From: Apostichopus japonicus
Lineage: Eukaryota; Echinodermata; Holothuroidea; Aspidochirotida; Stichopodidae
Assembly (NCBI RefSeq): GCF_037975245.1
Contig: NC_092576.1
Location: 31,908,611-31,972,610 of the forward strand
DNA: 64,000 bases
Direction of reading: 5' to 3'
The notes beneath the pieces are model-generated. The model was not told the origin of the DNA. It ran no database searches and saw only the letters and a list, made by a program, of their open reading frames with translations. The position numbers and the translations under genes are program-made. Position 1 is the stretch's first letter; every line of letters starts with the position of its first letter. This document shows positions 12,764 to 24,300 of the stretch, piece after piece.

Positions 12764-12841
12764 AACAGGAGGCTGATGTTCAACAGAGAAAAAAAAGAGC
12801 AAGAGGAAAATCCCCATCCATGACCAACAAGTCACCTGTAT
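12764..12841 (+). CDS. Gene A, basic exon, copy 1
   Basis: A 78-bp exon encodes VQQRKKRARGKSPSMTNKSP after a short acidic start. It has phase 1 at both borders, so it can be skipped or repeated without breaking the frame. The acceptor is a tandem CAGCAG, allowing one residue more or less. The basic KKRAR stretch could act as a nuclear-localisation signal (inference). Confidence 0.6.
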
Positions 12842-14629
12842 GTAAGTATGACAGTTTATTATACTGGATATGTAGGGGCACCAAGAATTATGGGAAGAGG
12901 GATAAATGGCAAGAATGATGTCGAAAAATATAAAATGTTATTGGATTAATCTTCAGCAAATTGAGAATAAAGTGAGACTTAAATGAGGGAAGTCAATCAG
13001 CTCCTTTACATTTTGCAGACTAGATCATTGCCTAATAAATAAAGTGATGTTATTGAAGATTGTTATCAAGTCAGTTTAAACATAACATAACTGATTTTGT
13101 CGAAAAAAATAGATATTAGAGGGACACAGAAAAAGTTATTAATCTTAACTGAGACAATTACCTGCACTGACCTATTATATACTGAAGTAGAACATGGTAG
13201 AACTAGATGTATTAATGTAATAACTGGTAAGGCTTATATTCCTCTAGCTATGCTGTAGATTTTGAACGCTACATAAGTAATGTTCCATGTGAGAAACAGT
13301 TATCAGCTTGACATTGTATTAAAACTTTTGTATTTTGTATCTGCTTTAGCTGTTCATTACTCTCTAGACTCAAACATCTGCATTATATCCTTTATGAAAT
13401 ACATTTCCTACCTCGAAACAAAGAACTACAGAACTGTAGTAAACTTACCAGACCCTATAATAAAATACCTATGCTACATCATTGACCTACTCGATATCAA
13501 AAGAGGTATTAGTTAACAGTAACAACTGGCTGTTTAACTTTTGTCATGCAGTCTTACCAAAACTATAAATCAGCAATCAAATTGGAGAATACAGAGTGTA
13601 ACTTAATAACTAATAAATATACCCCAAATATTTATTTCTTGTACAGAAGGACTCTCATATGCATGTGGCATACATGTCAGAACTATGTTTTCCCTAATTC
13701 CAGTTCCTTTTCTTTCTCATGCAAATGTAATTGCATTCCAAATGAATTATATTGTCAGTCTTAATCTCCCTGACACATGCAATGGTTAACAACCTTTACA
13801 CAGTAACAGAAGGAAGAAAGCCTTCAGACTTTGTGACCCCATAATGCTTGTGTTTTGTAAATTTGGTTGGATGGATCATTCAATTGATATGAATTATCAT
13901 GATGAGAGCAATTGGGCAACTAAATTTAATAAGCTACAGTAATGTACTGTAATTTTACATGTAATTGCTAGTTGAGTCAAGGGATGGATATAATTTGGTG
14001 CCATCAGTTCTAGTTATTTCCTGGTGTCTGTTATCATTTGGTTGAATATGATAAAGTAGTTGCATGTTTTAGGAGAGATGAAAAATCTGTGACATTTGCT
14101 TCAAGATGACTATGCAGCTACTGGAATTATCAATTAGTCTTGAAGCATAGAAATTTTAAAGGCATTGAACACTCGCCCCAAACCGCATGCGGCCATCTGA
14201 AAAAGTTAACTTTCTGTTGCTTGTAAGTGACCTTTTGTTCGTGTGACTACAAAATGCAGACAGTACAGTAATGAAATGCGATACCTTGTTATCTTTAGCT
14301 GGACCTGAGATGTCCATCGCTGTATTGGTTTTTACACTGTGCTGTGGGTATTGACCGCAGCATGAACTGCATGTACACTAGTGTCTAAATACCGATGGTA
14401 GCAAGCTGTGTGTGTGTATTTTCTGGGATCGATGGTGATGTCTAACACTTCTGTTACACCTCATTCAAAACTAGGTCAGATTACCGGCATTAGACTTTCT
14501 TTTTGAGCGAGTCTTGACACCCTTAAACTTACAACATGCTGTCATTATCTTATTTGTATTGATTTGTGTATCCTCATCAAACTCAATTGTTTTAACGGTC
14601 TTCATTTAATTTCTTGCTGTGTCCAGCAG

Positions 14630-14707
14630 TGCAGAGGGCTGATGTACAACAGAGAAGAAAGAGAGCAAGAGGAGAATCCCGATCCATGACCAACAAGTCA
14701 CCTGTAT
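14630..14707 (+). CDS. Gene A, basic exon, copy 2
   Basis: This is a second copy of the 12764-12841 exon: identical 78-bp length, same phase, same CAGCAG acceptor and GTAAGTATGAC donor. It encodes VQQRRKRARGESRSMTNKSP. The preceding intron end TTAATTTCTTG is also copied. Differences are few, so the duplication is later than most intron decay. Confidence 0.6.
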
Positions 14708-16333
14708 GTAAGTATGACAGTGTGCGAAGATCTTTATGACGGAATGTCAAAAAGTGTGTTTACAAAATGTTACAAAATCTTTAAGAGTAACAAGTTTATT
14801 AAAATAAAGGGACTAGGATAATGGGAGGCTCAATTTGTCACACTTTCACTAGGGAGAGGTTTTTGTTTGCATCATGTTAACATGATTGCCTTGTAACCAA
14901 CAAATTTGATTCAAGTTTTTTCATTGGCTGTTATGTCGTATTCTTCACTGAGCATGTCAATTTGGCCTTCATTCAGGCAAAAGGAATATACCAATCACTG
15001 CAGTATTTTTTCTGGATTTGAAATGACAGAGTAAAGTTTTATTTAAGGACTGGAGACACTCTTCCAGTACCTTGTTTTTAGCAATTCGTATGTGATGAAA
15101 GGAAGGTTGTTATTACTGGTGCACCTTTATATAATGAAGAAAAGGTTTAATCCTATTAACAAGTTATACAACTTCACATACCCTGACCAGAATAAGGTAC
15201 ATGTGGAGGATTCCCAAGTTTCCCAATTGCCTCTACAGCTAGCTGCTGCAGCAATCATTTCCAACACCAGACAAATTGGGTATTAGATGTTTATTGTACA
15301 CATATGTTCAGACATTATGACTGCAATAGTTTCAAATCTGCTGAATATTAATGAGCATTCGCAAGACAACACTTCCTCTGGTTGCTTTACCTAGTGTTGT
15401 ATGTCAGGCGTCAGGTTCCTTCCATGGTGTATAACTGTATCATCAAACATGATTTCATATATAGTTCTTTCTAATTTTTGAAGTCATGTTCAAGCTCAAT
15501 TAACATGGATTTCACTTTTCATTTTCCTCATTTGTTTCAGGTAGGAAATACATTAAATGGTGTGAAAGTGCTTCAAAGTGTGTGGTAGAAAACTTTGAAT
15601 GTTACACCAAAGGACTTGCAGAAAAGAAGCTCCCAAGTAAGTATGCATGCCTAAGGTAAGGCCTGATTAAATTATATAATACATGTTTGCTTTATCTCAT
15701 GAATATTAATGAGATCAAAACACTTAATGTTAATATCTTTAAATTGGGAAATCAGGCAACTGTAAGGTGTAATTTCTTCAAACATATTCCAATTGCAAAA
15801 GTACAGCTACCAAATGTTGGAGGTTCTTCAAACTTTGTTATGTTGACATTGGCAGATATTTGGAAACCTGCTGATATGTGCTGCACAACTGATATCAAGC
15901 ATGAGGGACAAGTCTTAGCATTATTTGCAAACACAAATTTTGCTCTTGTTTCCATAGAGCTTTTTGAAAAAATCCCTATGAAACTAATCAGTGAACATCA
16001 GCAAGGAACTGTGTTTTCATTCTGGTTGTGTTTCTATCAAAAAGTACCACTGGAGTTACCTTTCATGATCCTGACCCTCATAAAATTTTATAAGCAAAAA
16101 AAAATCATTTCTAATTCGTAGAGTTATTTTTTTTTCCCAACTAGGTCGCAATGAGATTGAAGATTTTCTGGAGGAAGGAGCAATAGACCATATGTTTGAT
16201 TGGTAGACCGTTAGAACAAAATTTTTCAACGAGTCTAATAAACATAGATTTAGGGAAAGGGCGAGATCAGTAGAGATGAAGATGTTATAGATTAAGTGTG
16301 TTCTAATTTTACTGTGTTGACTGTAATGGATAT

Positions 16334-16339
16334 AATAAA
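16334..16339 (+). terminator. Candidate poly(A) signal of gene A
   Basis: AATAAA lies 44 bases after the second stop. Another AATAAA lies at 16237-16242, before that stop. Confidence 0.35.
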
Positions 16340-16407
16340 CACTGACAAGGGACATAGCTAAGGCCTGATGACTAGGGGGGGAGGGGGCTACTCACATGAA
16401 CAATTTT

Positions 16408-16730
16408 TCAATTGTTCACTTTATTCCAACTGAGTATTTGGAATGAAGTGAACAATTAAAAAACATTTTGCAGAAAGATGTTGAGTTGACCAGATACAAT
16501 AAGTTGTCAATTGAACATTTTGCAGAACATTTTTCAATTGCGCTGATGGAATGAAGTGAGCAATTGAACATTTTGCAGCAAATGTCCAATTGACAAGATA
16601 TGATAAGTTGTCAATGAAACAATTTGCAGAAAAATGTCCAATTGACGAGATATGATAAGTTGTCAATTAAACATTTTGCAGAAAATTTTGCAATTGCTCA
16701 GTTAAAGCAACTGAGCAATCCAACATTTTC
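16408..16730. repeat. Degenerate tandem/inverted array built on AATTGAACATTTTGCAG
   Basis: The motif CAATTGAACATTTTGCAGAA recurs about six times in varied form, alternating with GATATGATAAGTTGTCAAT blocks. CAATTG palindromes allow pairing between units. It follows a G-rich run just beyond gene A. No gene is seen here. Confidence 0.65.
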
Positions 16731-19700
16731 CTGATTTTTGATAAGATTTTATTTTGTTATCTAAACAGTTTACTAAAAATGCCAACTTATGGGGCAAAGG
16801 TTTTCTTATGTTGATGGCACTTTTAAGCTTCTGTAGATTATCATTTGAGTGTTTTATTGTATTCCATAGAGACTATATATCCTGAACTTACTTGAAGGGT
16901 CAACACACCCAATAGCAAAATTAGTACATATATAAACCGAATTGAAGCTGGCGAACCTTGTACAGTTGTTCTATTAGGCATTTGTTTTTAGAGCATTCAG
17001 AATCATACAAGTTTTGTACGGTGGAGTATAAGGATCGCGAGATACAATTTCTCAAAGTGGCAAGGAAAATGTGGTAAATATGACTGATTAAAGGTCAATT
17101 TTAACCGAAATATTTAGGTCATTCACAATCACAAGAATATATGAATAGGCCTAGGTAAATTGGAGTGCGACAGTCAGAAATTCTGATTGTCGCACTCAAG
17201 TTTTCCAATGTTAGTTTTACCAAGATTGGGGGGAGGGGTTGAGACACTCCCACACCCCCTCTCTAGCAAGGTCCCTGCCACTGCAGTGTGGGCACATATG
17301 TTTAGCTGTTCTAGTGTTATAAAAAAGTAGAGAGAAGGAAGAGAAACCTGCTAATGAAGAGCTTCTGTGTTCCAACTTGATCTCATTTTCTCTGTTTTCT
17401 CATAACTTGGGTAGCTAGGCTACTGAAAGTGTTCTAATTTAAACTTTAAGTGTTTACAATTGATGCGTATGTTATTTGCATTATTGAAACACAACGTAAT
17501 GGTAAAAGAAAAGATACTTAGAAAGTTGTAAACAAGAATAACAAACTGAAGGAGCTTCAAAGATTAAAGGGATAAAGTCCTTGATTATTTGGGTTTTTTT
17601 AAGTCAAATCATGTACTATATAAGATAATTGATTGTTATATAGCATAATAAAGGTAATCTGATCCATTGAAGGAATATTCTTTGATGGTAAGGCACTTTC
17701 CATAGAGATCAAGCATACCTCTATATGTATGTTTTTAACTTTTTATGAGTGATATGAATATTAACCTGTTCAAGTTTATATTGAGTGGTATCAATGTTCA
17801 GCTGTTCAAGTGTGTTAAAACAAAGACAGAAGTGAGAAGAGGCTGCAAATTAAGAGTTTGTTCCAGTTTTATGTTTACCAAATCTTGTTTAGAATTGTAT
17901 TTTCTTTCTGTTTACCTGTGTACTACATAAGGACACACGGTAGACAACAAACTTCAAGCAGAGGTTTCAAAATGAAAACAAAGGATTCAATTTTTTGTAA
18001 CTGAATACATATTTTTTTAAATGAGTGGTTAAACATCTTATATGTGCCATTTTAAATTAAAGTAATGCACAAGAGGTTACATCACTTGATAAACTCTCAG
18101 AGTTATGTACAGTGAGCATTACCAATGTGTTGCTGATACTTAATATCATGAACTCATGTGATTCTATCTGCAACAGTCTTTACCTGCATTAGCGGGAAGA
18201 GAACAAGTTATAGCAACATATGTGACAGTGATTTGCCAAATTAGCATTGTTTGGTGTTTTCTGCCTAAATGAGCACATTGAATGCGCAATGATAGAAGTT
18301 AATACTAAGAACAAAATTTGCCTGTTTAAAAAGGGTTCTCAGTTGACAGCCAAGTTATGAGAAGGAGGTTATGGTTGGCTGTATGTTTGATAACATAGAC
18401 AAACTTAAAATACTAGGTTGAACACCAATTACATTTTCATTACTATTTTCTTATGCGAATGTACTTCTTTGCTCAAATAGTTTGATGCATAAATTGCTAG
18501 TTTGCATACAGGGAAAATGTAAATAAACAGTACCTTGTTTCGCAAAGGGACCTCTTAGAAGTGAATGCAGAGGTCAACATGTTTAAAAGCTGTATGTAAT
18601 GGTGCATTTTCACTGCAGCTTAATCAGTATTGACAGCCCAGTATCTGTTGCCTCATGTTTATGACATGGCTAATTTTCCTTTTTTTCATCAAAATAGGTC
18701 AAGTTTTCCTTCTATAGATCTGTTCATGTGATTATTAAATGTTAGTTTACTTTTTAAAATATTTGAGAGATGTTGAGGTAGTTGTACCTTTCTTTTGCTG
18801 TATATTAAAAGCATTTCTGGTCACCTGTCTATTCTATTCTTTTTTTATCTCATCCTGATAAAGCATGCTAATACTTACTAAAGATCACTCACTGATCTGC
18901 TTAAAGTCAATCATTGGTATAAACCAACACTCATGCAGACAAGGATACATTGCTTGTGAGAACCTGTGCACAAAGCTCCCAACAAGATGCAAGCAAGCAG
19001 GTGTAGTTCCAGCAAGTAACTCAAGAATTATACCACAATTGACAATCGATTACGTAATCACAGAAACTTTTTTTTTTCAATTCAGCAGATTCTCAAGCTT
19101 ATTGTATTGTGTTTTGTTTTTCAAAAATACTATGTAATTTTATTGGTCATTGAAACTTCTCACGGAGCACTCACAAAGAATTCACATAAGATATGAATAC
19201 TTTGCTATACTATGACTCTTGTCAACACTACTGCTAAAATCTAGTTTACTATGTATGTTTTATTCAAGATTTCAAGGCCTTATGTTTCCTTCATTTAATA
19301 ACCAGCAATGTTAACAGAAAGGGATCCACACTTCTCTTGTGGTGTACTTTTGTATTATGTTCTCATTCCAAATGTTCACAAGTTGACTAGTATAGTGTAC
19401 TCCTGTAAACAACACAAAATATGCATTTAACTTGTATTGTCAAGAGTGTGTATGAGTAATTGATGACCTTTGGAATGGTTCATACTATGGAGATAGTGTC
19501 AATTGCATAGTATACTCTGCACCCAATGATCAGTTTTAATCTACATTAATTTCAAAGCTGCTGATTTTCATTTATTTTTGTTGTTCACGTGCCGTAAGGT
19601 TTTTATTAAAATTAAATTAAAAACATCTTTGTGCTTGAATGTTTTCTTTCTTAGTATTTATGCTTTCTGGCTTGGTTTGTGAAGTACTGTGATCATATGT

Positions 19701-20338
19701 ATTGTGTTTCTGGTAACATTGAAAAAGGCTTAGGGAACATAGGCTGTGATGGGGGAGGGAAAGGATGTATGATTGATGAATTTCTGACCAATGTCATTGA
19801 ATATGCTAGACATGGATCTTCCATCTAGCCAAATGGATTAAAGCCATATCCGTCAAGATAGTCACAAGTCTGCCCCCACCCCCACTCACACAACCCCAAC
19901 ATTTTACTCCCTATGCACGCTAGTGGTTCAACAATAGAGCCAAGAGTTTACTGGATAAAATCCGTGGCAAAAAAACCTTCACACCCATAAATACAGCCGC
20001 CCACACCCCCACCCCCCCACCAACAAAAGAATGCCTCTTATAATGCAACTCGTACCCTAATTTAATGTCATGTGGTGACCACAGTATGCCTGAAGTATAC
20101 TGGCTTTGTAAAAGACCAAGCTAATTAGGTTTTCCTCGGTGGAAAAATCTGAGCAAGCTATGTTTGAGGTTAAAGCTACACAGATAAGAGAGGTAGAAGT
20201 GTGCCATGAACACTACAAACAGATTGCTAAGACTAGAACTTCGTAAAAGACGAGAAGGAAAGCACCGTTCTTATCAAAAAAGCTACTCCGAGGGAATCTG
20301 ACCGACTTTTGCTAATTAAACATTGACAGCATTTTCTG
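16731..20338 (+). other. Intron or intergenic stretch without recognised genes
   Basis: AT-rich sequence with small open frames (17745, 18865) that carry no recognisable domain. A near-perfect hairpin lies at 17163-17197. C-rich patches lie near 19873-19905 and 19994-20020. Confidence 0.45.
17163..17197. repeat. 35-bp hairpin with 17-bp arms
   Basis: GAGTGCGACAGTCAGAA faces TTCTGATTGTCGCACTC with one base between them. The single mismatch would be a G-U pair in RNA of one strand. No larger element boundary was found around it. Confidence 0.7.
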
Positions 20339-20346
20339 ATCAAGAA

Positions 20347-21465
20347 GAGTGATCGACCGATAATAGGTTAGATAATCGGCATTGGGCCGATTATCAGACA
20401 ATCGGTAACCGGCATCGGCAAAATCCATTGCGCTACCGATTATTGGAACCGATTATTAAGTTCCACATCAAGGATTGTATTTTTACGCGCTTTTGATTCA
20501 CCACAACTACAACGGGAGAAGTTCGATTCAGCGCTATTCATAGCCGGGGAAGGTGCGCTAATCTACCGTGAAGGGGTATCGCAAGTCCCTCACGCGAGTT
20601 TGTACTAATGCTGTTCGATATACTATCCAGTTTTAGCAGTTAACATCATACAGTATACTCGCGATAAGCTTAGAAGGACGACGTTATTATTATTTTTTTC
20701 ACTTCGCTTCTTGCATCTAATGAAACCTCTTGTTATCAGGTTTAACGATTGATATGAAAGATTATTTGTTTCGAGTAAATGTAAAACCAAATCAATATAC
20801 TTTTAAACCACTTTGGCCATTTCACCGTAGGTGAAAACTGGAAAGTAAGAGTGACATTCATTGTGAGTTCTAGGCACATTAGGCTAGTCTGGCTAGAGAA
20901 CTGTTGAGCTAAATAACTGTTTAGTTTGAAAATACGCCCAATTTTCTACAAATGCCATAAAATTATGCAATCAAGGCGCCAAATACTCCTAAAATTCCCT
21001 AGAAATGTTTGGCGAAAGTCCTCGGTAGTTCTACTGCATTACCATTTGTGATTACTATCTAACGCATATTTTTGCGAAAAACCCAAAGCAACTTTTTTCC
21101 CCTGACCTAATGTACTTTACGTGCTAAAATATCACCTTTGCAGTAATTAAACTCACCGACTAAAGCATGTCTGATTTCCAGCGACAACGTCAATGGGACT
21201 TTAGTGTGGTTTTCCCACGTGTAGTAATGTCAATGGAGAAGTGCCATTGACCTACTGTGTATGATCGTTTAAACAACGTTCCATCGGAAGGTTTCCCTTG
21301 CATATGGCAAAACTTGAAGCAAACGTTCGGGATTGTGTTATCTTTTTCAATAAAATATTAAAATAAAACAGCTTATCCACTAAAGGCAATAGGCATCGGC
21401 CCGATTGTCACAGAAACTAATCGGTACTAGGTAAAGCTGATTATCATTTAATAGGTCGAACTCTA
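20347..21465. mobile_element. hAT-like non-autonomous element, 1.1 kb
   Basis: ATCAAGAA is directly repeated at 20339-20346 and 21466-21473, an 8-bp target duplication. The left end reads GAGTGATCGACCGATAATAG and the right end, in reverse complement, TAGAGTTCGACCTATTAAAT. Both subterminal regions are rich in AATCGG and CCGATTAT. An 8-bp duplication and ends of the TAGAG type fit the hAT superfamily. No transposase frame is present. Confidence 0.65.
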
Positions 21466-21473
21466 ATCAAGAA

Positions 21474-22038
21474 ATCTTTACCATAATTTGTGTTTTTTTC
21501 ACACCGTAACATTGGAAAATAGTGTTGTTATAATCTAATAAAATGTGTATACTGACAATTGAAAGTTCTACATTAGCTGGTTATATTTTGAGCAAATTTA
21601 TTGCTTAAAATTGCCGATAATGCAGTCAACTTTTTTATATGAGATTCTTTCCTATTACATGCAATGAATGAATGGCACACACACTTAAACCGTATACCGA
21701 TCGGAGAGTTGTATAAATGCACACATTATGTGAACATATGTACTGTACCCTTAACTGTGAATAGGGGGACATATGCAAGTGTCCCTCTATCGTACTAAAA
21801 ATTGTTTGAAGTACGTAAAGAAGACACAGTTACTATCGCTAATCTGATATATCTGTCAATGAGTTGCATAATAAATGCGATCCAAGTTCCATGCACTGCT
21901 ATCAATCCCTCCAGTCTGCGGTGAATTTATCCTTAACGACGCATTTGCATTAAGACTTATATGTGGCTTTAAATGGAAAGTCCATCCAAGGTGGGTTTTT
22001 TGACCGTGTCCTGGTACTGTACACTTTAGGGTTAGATA
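21474..22038 (+). other. Intron stretch, nothing recognised
   Basis: No coding frame, repeat or RNA gene seen before the GATG array. Confidence 0.4.
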
Positions 22039-22661
22039 GATGGATGGATGGATGGATGGATGGATGGATGGATGGATGGATGGATGGATGGATGGATGGA
22101 TGGATGGATGGATGGATGGATGGATGGATGGATGGATGGATGGATGGATGGATGGATGGATGGATGGATGGATGGATGGATGGATGGATGGATGGATGGA
22201 TGGATGGATGGATGGATGGATGGATGGATGGATGGATGGATGGATGGATGGATGGATGGATGGATGGATGGATGGATGGATGGATGGATGGATGGATGGA
22301 TGGATGGATGGATGGATGGATGGATGGATGGATGGATGGATGGATGGATGGATGGATGGATGGATGGATGGATGGATGGATGGATGGATGGATGGATGGA
22401 TGGATGGATGGATGGATGGATGGATGGATGGATGGATGGATGGATGGATGGATGGATGGATGGATGGATGGATGGATGGATGGATGGATGGATGGATGGA
22501 TGGATGGATGGATGGATGGATGGATGGATGGATGGATGGATGGATGGATGGATGGATGGATGGATGGATGGATGGATGGATGGATGGATGGATGGATGGA
22601 TGGATGGATGGATGGATGGATGGATGGATGGATGGATGGATGGATGGATGGATGGATGGAT
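22039..22661 (+). repeat. Pure (GATG)n tetranucleotide microsatellite, ~156 units
   Basis: An uninterrupted run of GATG occupies about 623 bp. The only flanking variants seen are GATA at the two edges. It creates long open frames on both strands (WMDG repeats on +, SIHP repeats on -), which are artefacts of the 4-bp period and not genes. Confidence 0.97.
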
Positions 22662-23926
22662 AGAAATACTTAGAAAAGATAAGAACAACATGTAATGCCT
22701 TAAAATCCAACATAATATTTAGAATAGAATAGAGATATATAACTACTGTACACGCTACACAAATTTTCGGATACCCTGGGCTTTCGTCAGGTATAAAAAG
22801 AGTGATTGAAATCACGTTAGTCTACCGTAAGCCCCAGACTGCTCAAAGAACCCCGAAAGAAAAGCCATATCCCTATTGAGACCATGACATTAATGTAGTA
22901 ACAAACAACCGTTGCAAGGAGTTGCAAGGAGTGTAGTGTATGGTCATCGAACCATACTAATGTAGTAACAACCCTTACTTTAGTGTCTGTGTAGACTGAA
23001 GCCATGCAAGGAGCTATCACCGATAGAGTTGCCTGGTGCAGGGAGATGCCAATGACAGCGAGAGGTTTACGTATTAACACATTGGTATTAAATATGTAGT
23101 ATACAGTAGAATACCGGCAGCCAGGACGCCTGCGTTAAGTCAGAGGTTCGTGAAAAACAGTGCGCCAACCCATAAGTGGCCAACCCATTTAGTGTAAATT
23201 AAAGCCGACACGCTTCGATGTGTGTACTTTTTAAGAAAAGTCACTAAGGGAAGAACCTGGGCACGAAAATCAAACTACCGAACGACTGATCCGCTCTCAA
23301 CCCAAGTCCCCTTGCATCGAGGCTGTAACTGTGTGATCTTCGTCGAGTGTGTATCACCATTCCCCTCGAAAGGGAACACCTAATTATTATACGTATTGTT
23401 TTAGTTTTAATAAATGCTTCAGAGGTAAGTCAACTATATACACTGTGTATTTGAGAAAATAGTGAACACTATGACGTAAATTTTAGCCCAAACAACAACA
23501 GTTTTTAACCAGTAAACACATGTTTGTATGTCAAAGGAAGTCAATCTACCAACCTTCAACAATAATTAGAGACATGATGCGTATAATTAAGCAACGAAAT
23601 CACATAACAAGAACATAACCCACATAATTTCGGTAGCACCTTTACTATGAATAAGCAAATTGAACAGTGTCCTGATGTTTGTGAATTGATACAGAACGGT
23701 GTTAACGTGTAATTGTGCACACACGCAAAGGTGTCATAATACCCACTATTAAAGACAACTTATTCATTATTGGCGTCATGCAGTTTATAATGCATTCAAA
23801 TGTTATTCTGTATGCAACCAATGGTGAACGTTGTTTAACAATACAACGGTATGATTGTTTGTCCATAACATCTTGTTACTTTCAAAATTTCACTATTAAT
23901 CTTAGAGGGTCTGTTTTGTCTGCGTG
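22662..23926 (+). other. Intron stretch without recognised genes
   Basis: Contains a short local duplication (GTTGCAAGGA twice near 22912-22932, and AATGTAGTAACAA twice between 22893 and 22972). No exon or transposon boundary was identified. Confidence 0.4.
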
Positions 23927-24300
23927 AGAGCTCCCTGCTTTAATTAGACAGCTGCCACAGAGAGAGAGAAAGAGAGCTCCCTTTTATTATTAGGGAGCGG
24001 TCACAGAGAGGGGTACCTGGTGTAATTAGGCAGCTGTCACAGAGAGAATTCCCTGGTTTTATTAGGGAGCTGTCACAACAGAGCCCCCTAGTAGTAATAT
24101 GAGCTGTCACAAATATAGCTCCCTGGTATAATGAGGGAGCTGTCACAGAGAGAACTCCTATTAGGGAGCTGGCACAAACATAGCTCCCTGGTATTAATAG
24201 TAGCTGTCACAAAGGGTTCTCTTGTATAATTAAGCAGTTGTCACAAGGGGTGCACCCTATTATAAGTAGGGAGTTGTCACGCAGAGAGGTCCTTGATGTA
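23927..24300. repeat. Minisatellite with self-complementary ~37-bp units
   Basis: About ten degenerate units follow the pattern GAGCTCCCTGG, a TATTATTA-like spacer, AGGGAGCTGTCACAGAGAG. Within a unit AGCTCCCT can pair with AGGGAGCT, so each unit can form its own hairpin. Confidence 0.8.

Larger units (their letters stand above)
12163..16290 (+). pseudogene. Gene A: C-terminal exons of a tyrosine-recombinase-family paralogue, with a nonsense codon
   Basis: Five exon-like blocks join in one frame, all introns phase 1: 12163-12198, 12764-12841, 14630-14707, 15541-15636 and 16145-16206. All have AG/GT borders. The 96-bp exon (RKYIKWCESASKCVVENF...) and the last exon (SRNEIEDFLEEGAIDHMFDW) match the last two exons of gene B: Y-x-x-W, V-x-x-x-F, LP then R-x-x-(I/V)-E-x-FL. 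Exon length and intron position are the same. TAG at 16204-16206 stands where gene B has TTG. After it the frame still resembles gene B (TVRTKFFNESNKHR against TIRSKVMNERNKWHR) up to a second TAG at 16288. No zinc-finger or recombinase exon was found upstream. It is either a truncated pseudogene or a short derived gene lacking the final helix. It lies in the NLR intron. Confidence 0.65.

Noticed and set aside
15687-16121. 144-codon open frame between the last two exons of gene A
   Set aside because: Lies wholly in the intron, shows no domain, has stretches of simple hydrophobic sequence, and its 3' end runs into the A/T-rich tract before the acceptor.
21856-22815. Open frames of 200-319 codons with SIHP or WMDG repeats on both strands
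   Set aside because: They are produced by the 4-bp GATG microsatellite, which stays open in several frames. No flanking coding evidence.
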